The notes: generated by a model not told the origin, from the letters alone. A stretch of 25,259 bases of DNA from Salisapilia sapeloensis (GCA_023334545.1 JAADVB010000253.1:1-25259); one strand, 5' to 3'. Shown: positions 1 to 9,035, numbered from the stretch's first letter. Made by a program: numbers and translations.

Positions 1-511
1 AAGAAATAGGTCTAATGGTTTGGAATGAACGTATCGTTATTTGCTGAAAGTATCCTTCTTGTCATTTCTTTAAAGCTTCTTCGTGTACAAATTGTGTTTC
101 CTCATCGCAAGGTTACCGTGTTAACAGAGCGAATACATCTTTACAAGCGCAACGTTAGATTTCAGGCATTGCACGGTTCATATTCCTACATCCGCCGTGA
201 GCAAGTCTGTGCAGTGTTCGCTGTCGACGCTCACAAGATGGAAACTTGGATTAACATGTCTTCGATCGTGATATCCACTACTTTATAATATCCGTATTAT
301 TTGAGATGCTGCGAGGAGTACGAGTTGGATAGATCTAGATTTGCAGGCAAATTCATGGATTTAGATGGCAAGACACAATGATAGAACGAATAGATGTTTT
401 TGTCTCTCCACTACTTTCTAATAGAAACCTACTGACGAGTTCATCATCTCTACTGGATGTCGCTATGCAGCACAATTCAATGGGCGGTTCTAGCAGAGCT
501 TACTTGACTCG

Positions 512-551
512 TACTAACTTACTTCCACTTCCTTCGGCAACTGCCTTGTAG
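512..551 (+). promoter_or_regulatory. branch-site and acceptor-like signal
   Basis: TACTAAC at 512-518 is followed by a C/T-rich run and a TAG at 549-551. This is the canonical order of branch point, pyrimidine tract and 3' splice site. The spacing of about 33 nt is normal. The open frame of the next entry begins immediately after. No matching donor was found, so function is unproven. Confidence 0.3.
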
Positions 552-1024
552 CACTACAAACACGCATCCGGCGAATGCACGCTTGCGACAAGTATGGGGG
601 TGAATTTCGTCCGGGCGTGTGCGCAGAGACCCGAGGCTGCATGCGCAGGTCCGTTACGCACGTCAAACGATCTCAAAGACAGTTGCGATGTGGATTTGGA
701 GCCTACTGCCTGGGTTGACGTTACTGATGGACTGACCCCTACTGTGTCTAATGATAGCTAGAACTTTGGCTCATGCCGACAATACTTTCTTAATCGGAGC
801 AAACATCCACGGTTCCTTTCGTATGTAAATGCAGCTCTGCATTAGACCCAGAAGCATTCGTTGCAACGATACCTGCCGTACTCAAGAAGGATTTGAAATT
901 GATTGATCGACAGACAGCTCACTTCTTACCAAGTGACATGTTAACAGATCTGGAAAAGAATGCAAAAGATACAAGTCAGGCCGACGAGACAAGCTTTGCA
1001 CACACGGAACGATGCACGTCATAA
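552..1024 (+). pseudogene. possible eroded or spliced gene remnant
   Basis: Two consecutive open stretches in different frames have protein-like composition. Frame one runs 552-761 (69 residues, four Cys, ending in TAG). Frame two runs 794-1024 (76 residues, ending in TAA) and includes CKCSSALDPEAFVATIPAVL. The first opens directly behind a TACTAAC branch-site-like heptamer at 512-518, a pyrimidine-rich run and TAG at 549-551, which is what a 3' splice site looks like. I found no convincing upstream exon or donor and could not join the frames with a good intron. It could be a decayed gene, a gene with atypical introns, or chance. I do not recognise a family. Confidence 0.25.
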
Positions 1025-2346
1025 TAGATCAAGCTCAAATTCTGTGACTATTATACGAACATTTGTGGTTAATATGTTTCAAAAAACGTACGAAGATAGT
1101 GCGCGACTTATGATGCTAGTTTACACTAACGCAATCGATAGTAAGGATGGGTCGGCACTACAGTATTATACCAAAAATCCTCTGTCGACTAGAGTGGATC
1201 TGCGTTTAACTCTGTCTTCTCAATCTCTATCGATTTATGTATCCCTTTGACCCGATCGCTGCACTCTCCTGCTCACTGGTTTTGCTACACCAATTTGCAA
1301 ATCTTTTTGACTTCAAGCAAGAGTTTGTAGAGCATATCATTTGTACTCGCAAGGCATATCGAATCTTGAACTTCATGATATAATCAGACGCTTAGATCGA
1401 GCTACATCTTCGTGTATCCACGCACGGTCTACGAATCACTCTTTATTTCCATCAGGAATGCGGCAATATCTTCCATATGACCAGCACTTCACGCATGCAT
1501 CTTTCTTCTGGGTACAATGCAGATGCGGCGTGTTCGAGATGACGTCGACGACTTGTAGGCTCATCACCAAATATCTGATGTCTATTTTCCTTCTACCAGA
1601 TCTTTAATCAGATTGGGATTTGAAGACGAAAAGAAGAGTAGGTAGACAGGTAGGATATCATGAGCATGAATATGGCGATTAATATTAATTAAGAACTATT
1701 TTTATATATTTTTATTTTTGAAACAAGTACTATTAAATAGCTTGTACTACATCAGCTTCATTAACTTAATACGCAATGACTAGCATTCACTCCTAGTCAG
1801 AAGGGTTTGGTTGGAAACAAACTGATTTATGCATGCACATAGGCGTTAATCCGCTAATGTCCCAATCGTTCGACAATCCACATATATCTATTGACTGCAG
1901 AGTTTTATCTTCCTAATCTCCCTCTATCCTTTTTGCATTTCTGATTATCCAAGCGACCAGTAGCTGCCAGACACACTTGAAGTCATTCAGCATCGTCAAA
2001 CGCGATCACGCTGTCTATAAAGGCTGACTACAGTGACGCTGAAGGGTAGAAAGGTAAAGTCAACGCTCAAATCTAGTCTGCGCTCGACTTGCCTTCTTTC
2101 TATTCGACTCCGCCGACGCCAAATGTCTCCTTACACCATACTCCCTAGAGTTGCTATCATAGACTATTTCTTCTAGCTCTGTGCATATCGCATCCTGCTT
2201 TGCGCGGCGCTACGAGTATCTAAACGACATGACTAATAAATTATGTTTCATCGAACAACACATCGCATCGCACAGCACCATCGTTTACCAGAAACAACAA
2301 CAAAGATCCAAAAGCAGGTCCATTCATGCACCTTTATAAACCAACT

Positions 2347-4182
2347 TTACTTCCTCGGTCGCTGTCGACACACTCGAGCAGCAATAATCGTAATGTCATC
2401 TGGCATGCCACCTCCCCACATCAAATCATTTTCTTTCGCCAATCGCGCAAACGGCGAGTCGACCGTCGAATCTAAACTCAACTCCCTCGCTTTCGCCACC
2501 AACTTGCGCGTCAGCACTTCCACACTCTCCTCCTTCTTATTCGTAACGTCGCTCACAAGATCCAACAACGTCTCTTCCTCCACATTATCAAACAGTCCGT
2601 CCGTCGCCAAGATAATCAAGTCTCCTTCCCCCACAGGCACACGCAGCTTGACGCTATCCCCCGGCGTCTCGAACAACGGATTCTCACTCATGTAGCTATC
2701 CGTCCCTCTCTCCTCCGCTAGTTCCTTCTGGACAGATGAAGGAGCAAAACCCAATTGATACGGACAGTTAAAGTAGTGCAGTTGCTGCGGACTACGGTAG
2801 CTAATGTGTGCTCCTTTACGACGTCCAGCGGGTGTCAAGTCACTCTCGCGGTCGCGAATACGACGGTGGAGAGAGCCATCGAGTGTCCCTCGCTGTCTCG
2901 CGCTCTCCAAGTCCGACTGTCTGTCGCGAATGATGAGGAAGCCAGAGTCACCCAAGTTCACGGCGTGGAGCTCGCCTGACGCTGGATCAAGCGACAGGAT
3001 ACACGCTGTGCTACTCCCGACGATCTCCTCTTGTAGGACCGAGTTCCAGGCTGCATGAAGGAGATCCGCAGGATTGATGTACAGCAACGACATGTTCGTG
3101 CTCGGGTTTTTACTTGGTTTCGAATGTTTCTTTGCTTTGTATAGTTGAGACTGATAGAAAACACGTAACGCTTGATGCGCTTGCTCCATAAGCTTGGTTG
3201 CGTATAACTTGGCGCTCACACCTTTTTCAAACCATGAACCGACACCGTCAGCTACACCAAACGACAGGACATTCGTCGGGCCTGTACTCTGCTCTGCTGT
3301 GAACGTGTCTTCAGACGTAGATGGAGGTGTCTGTTGGTCTAAAGTACCCATAAAATAGGCATCTTCGCCTCCTGTTTCTTCCTTTTGCGGATGAGGAATC
3401 GACAGAGCATACGCGTGGAGGTAGTAGGCAAACTCTGGCTGACGTTTCGTACGAGACTCGTCGTCGTTAAGAAGCGTATTGGACGGAAGACCCTTGCGAG
3501 GTAGGATAAGGTTGATGTAGTCGGATTTGGCGCTGTGTGACTCGTTATCGTTCTGAGCGTCTTGGCGATGGAGGAGAGATGCAATGTCTGTGAGAGAGAC
3601 AGTGCCTAGCAATCGGTCTCCTTCTAATACTGGCAGCTCTCCTCTTCCAGACAATGCCATGACAGCTCGACAATTTTCTAACGAATCGTCTGGAGAGACG
3701 TGCAGGACGTCTCGAATGGGCATGCAGATATCTTTCACACTCGTCTTCCAGTTCGTTATATCTTCCCCACTCATCTTAGCAATCTGTTCCATGACGACGT
3801 GGTTCGTTAATAACCCGACGACTTTTTCACTTTCATTCAAAACAACTAAAATGGAGGAATTATAATTTTTCGCGAGAGACTGCACGGCCGTCGCGAGAGA
3901 GTCGTCTTGGAGTATATAATTCGTCTGTTTCGACCGGAATTGTTTAGACACAGCCAGCAAGTCTGCGACTGTCGAGGGTGGCTTCAGCACTTCCTCAGCA
4001 TTGGTACTAGGCGCGCTGGAGAAGGATTGCTGGATACAGCGACTCAATGGGCCATTGCGTACACGATAGCGAACACTAGATGTACGAGTAGGAGGTAGTG
4101 TACTTAGGGAGAGTAGTCGGACCTGTTTTCTAGTCGTATGAGCCGCCAGTCGTGGAGATAAGCGCACGTATAGCGCTCGCAT
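2347..4182 (-). CDS. CBS-pair plus PTC7-type PP2C phosphatase, likely mitochondrial
   Basis: This uninterrupted 611-aa protein is predicted to be a Mg/Mn-dependent Ser/Thr phosphatase of the PTC7/PPTC7 branch of PP2C. Residues 1-50 are rich in Arg, Ser and Leu with almost no acidic residues, like a mitochondrial presequence, which fits the known matrix location of PTC7 proteins. Residues about 71-206 form two CBS motifs (GLLTN near 123, GTVSLTDIASLL near 193). The phosphatase core follows: GEDAYF 272-277, FGVADGVGSW 308-317 with metal-binding Asp312, GDSGF 411-415, the PTC7-like QLHYFNCPYQLG 467-478, LATDGLFDN 525-533 and PDDITIIAA 594-602. All expected PP2C acidic residues are present, so it should be active. 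CBS pairs usually bind adenine nucleotides, so allosteric control by energy state is a reasonable inference. The ATG at 4182 is the first in frame and begins the presequence. Confidence 0.9.
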   Translation of the reverse strand: MRALYVRLSPRLAAHTTRKQVRLLSLSTLPPTRTSSVRYRVRNGPLSRCIQQSFSSAPSTNAEEVLKPPSTVADLLAVSKQFRSKQTNYILQDDSLATAVQSLAKNYNSSILVVLNESEKVVGLLTNHVVMEQIAKMSGEDITNWKTSVKDICMPIRDVLHVSPDDSLENCRAVMALSGRGELPVLEGDRLLGTVSLTDIASLLHRQDAQNDNESHSAKSDYINLILPRKGLPSNTLLNDDESRTKRQPEFAYYLHAYALSIPHPQKEETGGEDAYFMGTLDQQTPPSTSEDTFTAEQSTGPTNVLSFGVADGVGSWFEKGVSAKLYATKLMEQAHQALRVFYQSQLYKAKKHSKPSKNPSTNMSLLYINPADLLHAAWNSVLQEEIVGSSTACILSLDPASGELHAVNLGDSGFLIIRDRQSDLESARQRGTLDGSLHRRIRDRESDLTPAGRRKGAHISYRSPQQLHYFNCPYQLGFAPSSVQKELAEERGTDSYMSENPLFETPGDSVKLRVPVGEGDLIILATDGLFDNVEEETLLDLVSDVTNKKEESVEVLTRKLVAKARELSLDSTVDSPFARLAKENDLMWGGGMPDDITIIAARVCRQRPRK

Positions 4183-4444
4183 GGTACTCTGCTTGGTATG
4201 TTGTTCGATCCGTGTTTGGAATGTCGTCGTTCATTCGTAGATAATCGTATATTTATGACTAATCAAATTGAACCTTTGGATTAGGATTGATGCATACTAC
4301 AGGAAGGTTGGACATGGTATCCTTGGTTTAGGCCAAGTGCGGATGCTACTTGTAGCTAGTGTCTAAGAGAGAGCAGTACCTTGTCGTTTATTGATTCTTG
4401 TCCACCTCGTGTATGTTTAGGCTGTATTTTAAAGTAAAAGGCAC

Positions 4445-4452
4445 TGGCGCCA
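4445..4452. promoter_or_regulatory. E2F-like palindrome TGGCGCCA
   Basis: TGGCGCCA is followed by AAT, giving an E2F-type TTTGGCGCC site on the minus strand. It lies 278 nt upstream of the ATG at 4730. First of four such motifs in this spacer. Confidence 0.4.
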
Positions 4453-4471
4453 AATGATTAAATTCAAACTG

Positions 4472-4483
4472 TTTTCCCGCCAA
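4472..4483 (+). promoter_or_regulatory. E2F-like site TTTTCCCGCCAA
   Basis: This matches the textbook E2F/DP consensus TTTSSCGC in its classic TTTCCCGCC form over its full length. It is the strongest of the four sites in the spacer. Confidence 0.5.
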
Positions 4484-4607
4484 TTGATGCATGGCGTTCC
4501 GAGGACTTCCTCTTGCATTGACGCTCTCTCGCTATCTACATCTGCATCTTGTACGAACAAGATTCTGTCTATTATCTGTTCATCAACTAGAACCTAATAT
4601 GAATACC

Positions 4608-4616
4608 TTCCCGCCA
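4608..4616 (+). promoter_or_regulatory. E2F-like site TTCCCGCCA
   Basis: The core TTCCCGCC is conserved in the same orientation as the site at 4472. It lies 114 nt upstream of the ATG at 4730. Confidence 0.4.
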
Positions 4617-4639
4617 TGATCGCAAATGACTAGCATGTC

Positions 4640-4652
4640 TTGGCGCCATTTT
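4640..4652 (+). promoter_or_regulatory. E2F-like site TTGGCGCCATTTT
   Basis: The palindrome TGGCGCCA (4641-4648) sits within TTGGCGCCATTTT. It is the motif closest to the rightward gene, about 80 nt before the ATG. Confidence 0.4.
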
Positions 4653-4729
4653 CGAATGATACCGGAAGGAAACGGCTGTGAGTGTTGTGCATCTCTCGAA
4701 CAGATCTATTTGTCAGTTGCTTATCTACT

Positions 4730-5065
4730 ATGCAGACCAAAAGCTCCCTTGCATCCGACATTCATCCTCCATCCCGAAGGAATGAACTAGACATCTACTT
4801 GTGGTCGGATGAATCAACTCTAGAAGCCACTCCATCTCCCCATAAACGACAGAAGATAAACCATCTTCCAGATACCTCTTCAACCACTCCAAAGCATCTC
4901 ATCGGAAAAAATTACTGTGGCTGTGGAGAAGACGAATGCAAAGCACATCTCTACAACGACGAAGGCGATTACATCGGCGCCAATCATCCAAGTCAAAAGT
5001 CTCGTGGAAATTTCGCCGACAACGATGAACCAACTCTCTTCCTCCACTACCTCCTCTTATCCTAA
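4730..5065 (+). CDS. small hypothetical protein, possibly cell-cycle regulated
   Basis: The predicted 111-aa protein from the first ATG (4730) matches no family I recognise; an in-frame GTG at 4682 would add 16 residues. Residues 33-42 (ATPSPHKRQK region) combine a proline-directed CDK-type site (SPHK) with a short basic stretch that could act as a nuclear signal. Residues 62-80 contain a compact cysteine cluster, YCGCGEDEC, followed by KAHLYNDEGDYIG. The C-terminus is hydrophobic (LFLHYLLLS) and may be a frame artefact if an undetected 3' intron exists. Four E2F-like motifs sit 80-285 nt upstream, so S-phase expression is suggested but not shown. The 3' end faces the FHA-PP2C gene across 136 nt. 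Real gene: moderately likely. Function: unknown. Confidence 0.5.
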   Translation: MQTKSSLASDIHPPSRRNELDIYLWSDESTLEATPSPHKRQKINHLPDTSSTTPKHLIGKNYCGCGEDECKAHLYNDEGDYIGANHPSQKSRGNFADNDEPTLFLHYLLLS

Positions 5066-5201
5066 CTCGTTCATCCAAACCAATCCTCTCAGCAGCTTGT
5101 TCACGTACAAACGGTTCCATTTCATTCGTGCTTACTTTTGCATTCTGCTCTTTGCCTACATAAAACCTGTCTCTTGCGCTCCTCTTTCCTCCTTTCGCTG
5201 C

Positions 5202-7225
5202 CTACTTTTGCACACATAACTCTCTCGATCGCTTAAACAACACGACACACGCCGTCACGTTATCCATCGACCGTTCTTCCTTGACGGCATGGTCCACCAA
5301 CGCCTACAACCATTTCATTAATCCTTCTCCCATCTACTTCCAATCAAAGAAAAACATACCTCGACTGCTCGTTGGACATCTCCAAGCTCCACAAGCTTCC
5401 GTCGTACAAAATCCACTGCTGCTTGATCCTTGAACACATCAAACAGTCCGTCGCTCGCTAAGATAACAAACTCGTCCTCTTCTTCCACCTCCTTCACCGT
5501 CACCTCTGGCGTCGCAATGACCAACGGACCGTTCAGCACTTCACTAATCCGACACCCGTCATCCACGTTCTTCACTTCTTCCCCAAGCCAATTCTCATTA
5601 CTCTTCGGTTCCTCCACTTCAAACGTCTTGAACGGTGCGTCGCCAAAGGCTCTTGACACTGCAAGCTCCCCCATCACTCGTCCATTCACGACGAACCCTC
5701 CCATCTCACGTATTCGCTGCGCCTCATCCTTCCTACCTGGCTTATGATCATTACTCAGACGCTTCGCGATGCCATTTGCACTTAAGACTGTCCTTGAATC
5801 CCCTACGTTGATGCAATAGAGGTGCTTCCCTATTACACAAACGACTGTCGCCGTGCTTCCCGCCTGTGGTTTCTCTCCTTCCCTCAAGTACTCTTCATCA
5901 CACCTTTCAAATGCATCAACAAAGACCTTTGAAATCGCTTCCGGCGACTCGACCGAGCCTTCATGTGCGTAGAAAGCTTCCATCACATGCTCATGGAGCG
6001 TATCAGCAACATACTGCGACGTCTCGTAGCCGCCATGACCGTCATATACGCCGTAGAAGGATTGTGGCATAAGACCTGCAGCAGATAAGGACGCAATGTT
6101 CAGGTCTTGAATAACCGTCTGCGCGTCCTCCATCTGCCTCCTCGCACCAATGTTACTAAAGACACCAAAGTCGAAGCGAGCGACACTAAAGCACGTTTGT
6201 CCGATCAAAAGATCATCTCCTAGTTCTAACAAGTACGGACCAGCGTAAGGACCACTGAGACGCATGAACGTCCCGTTGAGACTCTCAAGATCGTTGAGAA
6301 AGAATGAATTCGACAACGTATCGAACCAGATCTCGGCATGTCGACGAGATAGCTCATGGTCCGTGATGCTAATGACATTATCGCCCGCACGTCCGATGCC
6401 GGCACCACCCGTCGGGACGACAAAGACCGTACCGACGACTGGGCCAGTAAGAGCTTCCAACGTCAGCTCTTGCTTCGTATCCGAGACGTGTGTGACGAGG
6501 AAGTCAGTGGTACCAACGCGGAAGCTCACGTCGACGTCTAGCGGCCATTGCATCTTATCCTGCATGTCATCCACTTCCGGAGGTGGTGGAGGCAGCTTGA
6601 TAAAGGTCGATGCGCCGAGAGACGTGCCGACTTGATCTCCTGCTGTAATGAAAAATCTACCTCTTGTATATTCAATGAACGCATGTCTGTCTTCGAGCAT
6701 CATCTTATCTGCTGGCACACTCGCGACGTTTTTCACGCCACGACCAATCGCTCCACCACTCGTATCGAATTGAAAGGACGTGATGACATCTTCATCGTTA
6801 AACGACGTCATTTTCAATACGACAAAAGGCCATGGCTGACCATCTAGTTCGACCGTCTCCTCTTGTTCGACTGGTATACTACTATTCTGATTAAAAGCAG
6901 AGGCAAGGACCGGGACGTGGGACTCTGGATCTGCCTCCGAGTCCGATGAAACGTGTACCGTGTCAGGTACGAACATTGCGTTGGATAATTCGTTCGTCGA
7001 AGTTAATGCAGTAGCAGACCCTGTGAGCGTGCTGTGGAAAATCGAGTTCACGGATGTCGTGCGTAAGAGACGATGGACACCAGAGTTCTTGGCTCGAGCA
7101 AGACTCGCTGCTTTACGAGAATCATACGAATCTACTTGCATATCAGAACCTCGATGTTTATCGTGATGATAGGAACGTACTTGGAGGTAAATGTACGGAT
7201 CGACGACGTCGGTCAATGTCTTCAT
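5202..7225 (-). CDS. tandem FHA plus PP2C Ser/Thr phosphatase (two exons shown)
   Basis: Joining 7225..5360 and 5303..5202 across a phase-0 intron gives 655 aa. Residues are counted from the ATG at 7225. FHA1 (about 134-220) keeps GRG and RHAFIEY but lacks the usual Ser and NGT residues, so its phosphopeptide binding may be lost. FHA2 (about 262-345) is canonical: IGR 277, SRRHAEI 293, SLNGTF 315. The PP2C core shows RRQMEDA 362, YGVYDGHGG 391, GSTATVV 456, NVGDSR 473, DHKP 493, GELAVSRAFGD 519 and ASDGLFDV 590. The terminal metal-ligand motif MDNVTACVV lies only in the last exon. Unspliced, the frame would stop after WEKD and lose that Asp. Predicted role: dephosphorylation of phospho-Ser/Thr proteins docked through FHA2. 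Upstream exons (7266-7676) probably belong to it and add a membrane anchor. Confidence 0.88.
5304..5359 (-). other. intron in FHA-PP2C gene, 56 nt
   Basis: The donor is GTATGT (minus, from 5359) and the acceptor TTGTAG (to 5304), phase 0. Removing it joins QRAVE to ALVDHAVKEERSMDNVT, restoring the standard PP2C C-terminus. Confidence 0.9.
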
Positions 7226-7265
7226 ACTTGCGGACGACACCTAGAGGAATAGACACGATAAGTAC

Positions 7266-7676
7266 CTTGATAAGCATAGCATCACGAGCATGCAATCGTC
7301 TATCGAATGCCATGGCATTCGATATGTATAATATTGCTAGACTAATGTCAGGATGCATTGGCCTTGATATAAAGTACAAACCATCGACTACGAGCATCGT
7401 GGCGACCGAAAAGACGGTGCCAACGAGTGCCCAGACCCAGTCCCTCCATCCAGACGATGGACGAGTTGCTACGATACATTTTCCATATCGTCGAAAAAGC
7501 AACGTACGAGAGGATACGATCGAGTCCAATCGACGTACATATACACAAAGAGATCACATATTAATTTTCACGTCGCTTCCCATGAAACATTGGCACATAC
7601 CGATCTTGGTCGGCAGGTCGTTCGAGGAGTGGCCATTGGAGCTACTATGAGAACTCGATGGCAGTTGCTTGGCCAT
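7266..7676 (-). CDS. probable 5' exons of FHA-PP2C gene with membrane anchor
   Basis: An ATG at 7676 opens MAKQLPSSSHSSSNGHSSND and runs to a GTATGT donor at 7600. A 132-nt intron ends in ATCGTAG at 7469, with no other AG in its 3' half. The next exon (from 7468, phase 1) encodes ATRPSSGWRDWVWALVGTVF and then SVATMLVVDG, a clear transmembrane segment, and stays open to AAG at 7266. A 25-nt GT..AG segment (7265-7241) after this would bring the frame exactly into the FHA-PP2C frame. A donor at CTC|GTAGTC within the exon gives a 151-nt intron with the same phase. A 45-nt in-frame intron (GTTTGT to CTAG) is also possible. The combined protein would be anchor-FHA-FHA-PP2C. A separate 126-aa membrane protein is the alternative. 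Confidence 0.5.
7469..7600 (-). other. intron between 5' exons, 132 nt
   Basis: The donor is GTATGT and the acceptor GTATCGTAG, phase 1. It joins the Ser-rich N-terminus to the transmembrane exon. The last 90 nt before the acceptor contain no other AG, as expected of a real intron. Confidence 0.65.
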
Positions 7677-7953
7677 TTTCTCCAAGCTTTCTTCTTTATC
7701 AAGCAAGTTCCGTCGATAGGAAGCACAAATAGGCTCCGAATGCCACTGCGTCGATTGATGGAAGCGAGGCGAAAATAACTCTCTCCCACTTTATCACAAG
7801 CTTTTACACTTGCAACTTGTATGCGCCACTAGGTACTGTATAGAGGTAGGTTTACCTGAGAACGAAGGCAGATGACAATGGCGGACCACGACATGGACAT
7901 GTAGATGCACGCGAGTAGCCAAATAGGAACAAAGTGGTTGGTTTATTAACTTG

Positions 7954-9035
7954 TTAAACGTCTTCAAGTCCACTTGCACTCGTTCTTCGTACGACGATCG
8001 TGGTAGAGGACGCACGGAACAAGTACGACTTGATGCGATGGCATTTCTTCAATGCCTGATTCTTGCTTCGGGAATCCAATACCGTTAAATGAGAATGGTC
8101 GTTGAATTCGAAATGCACCTTGTAGCTACGAGTGTCCACGTCGCCACTAAATTCGCCACAAGCTTCGACTCGAATGTCGACAATGTCCTTCAAGTTTCTC
8201 TCCGTACATCTTGTACCGCGTAGCATTGCAATTGGGAGGCAGCAAGGTTTCGTCACGGTAACGAATAGCTTTGAATCGTCGTGACTTACCACTAAAGTCT
8301 CGACACGAGCGCTGATGATAATCCCCAACGCGCCTATATACAATACAAGCGCGACAATGTACTTCCAACCATCACTCGGATCTCGCGGCTTGAGGTCGTG
8401 GAAATCACGCTCGGCGTCGATTTCCGATCCAGCGTGATGCACACGATCGAGGAAGATTGTCGTGGCAATTGTAATCACGAAGCCTAAAGCCCATATTGTC
8501 CACGGATAATTAACGATGCGTAGCTAGACATTGATGTATCCATAAGTTTCCAATGGAAATGCTGTCGAATATAGTTACATACATCTCCAATTACGTCTTC
8601 CTGCTCTTCGTACAGGTTATCAAAGTCCAACGAACTACGTTCCTACTCATAAGTATGTCAGTAGGTGTTTAGAGCAAAGTATTTCAAACATACTCGGCTG
8701 AGCTGGCCCCATCGCGTCTTTAACTTTCGACGCCCTCGCTTCTCCTTCCTCTCCAATGCCCTTCGAAACCTTTCCGATTGTAGAATAACTAGCCGCTTCT
8801 CTTTCGACATGGGCTCCGTCGACACGTCCGAGCCATCTGAATTGACCGACTCAACATCTCGAAGTTCCAATCCTGCCCTCGGGTGTTGATTGATCTTTGA
8901 GCCAGTGTTCTTATCCACGGCATGAGCAGGTGCACTTGAACTGGAAGGTTGGGTCGGAGAGGAAGTAGTACGATTGTCAATGTCTTTTGTAGATGCCTGG
9001 CTATTATTTAAAGCGGAATGAGGAGTGGTAGACAT
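7954..9035 (-). CDS. two-pass membrane protein with C-terminal beta-rich domain (EROS/Ycf4-like layout)
   Basis: Joining 9035..8694, 8642..8583 and 8523..7954, all in phase 0, gives 323 aa. Residues 1-114 are a Ser/Thr-rich, then strongly basic, cytosolic-type region (ERKEKRGRRKLKTRW). Residues 115-134 come from the 60-nt middle exon (ERSSLDFDNLYEEQEDVIGD). Transmembrane helices span about 137-159 (NYPWTIWALGFVITIATTIF) and 187-205 (KYIVALVLYIGALGIIIS). A soluble part of about 118 residues follows, with alternating hydrophobic strands (VETLVVS, LKDIVDIRVE, SYKVHFEF, HLTVLDS) and a final helix. A helical hairpin followed by a PH-like beta domain is the layout of CYBC1/EROS and Ycf4-type proteins. 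That assignment is a topology-based guess; no signature residue proves it. The gene shares a 148-nt promoter with the SAP-like gene. Confidence 0.75.
8524..8582 (-). other. intron 2 of two-pass membrane protein gene, 59 nt
   Basis: The donor is GTATGT after GGAGAT and the acceptor is GTCTAG before CTACGC, phase 0. Without splicing, the frame of the first transmembrane helix is closed by the TAG of the acceptor. Confidence 0.85.
8643..8693 (-). other. intron 1 of two-pass membrane protein gene, 51 nt
   Basis: The donor is GTATGT after AGCCGA, with a CTGAC branch-like element and the acceptor GAGTAG, phase 0. Unspliced, the first exon runs 11 codons further to a stop. Confidence 0.85.

Larger units (their letters stand above)
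1..2346. other. gene-poor flank, no confident gene
   Basis: Short open frames of 60-100 codons occur on both strands, but none shows a recognisable domain, a signal peptide or a clean start. A strongly AT-rich block lies at about 1677-1740. The only stretch that reads like protein is 552-1024, listed separately. I see no RNA gene and no intact transposon. The last 100 nt are the 3' flank of the phosphatase gene that ends at 2347. Confidence 0.6.
4183..4729. promoter_or_regulatory. divergent intergenic promoter region
   Basis: This spacer separates the CBS-PTC7 phosphatase (leftward) from a small protein gene (rightward). No coding signal is seen inside. It holds four E2F/DP-like motifs between 4445 and 4648, listed singly below, which are closer to the rightward gene. 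A weak CATTCC Inr-like element on the minus strand lies at about 4218-4223, roughly 36 nt before the phosphatase ATG. Confidence 0.5.

Noticed and set aside
1-288. 87-codon plus-strand frame at the left edge
   Set aside because: No domain, no signal peptide and AT-rich context; continuity beyond the window cannot be judged.
2243-2695. 150-codon plus-strand frame over the end of the PTC7-like gene
   Set aside because: Antisense to conserved phosphatase motifs; composition is a mirror of the coding strand.
5304-5359. Reading the FHA-PP2C gene as truncated at 5318
   Set aside because: The 56-nt intron has canonical GTATGT..TAG ends in phase 0 and the next exon restores the conserved PP2C terminus, so truncation is an artefact of not splicing.
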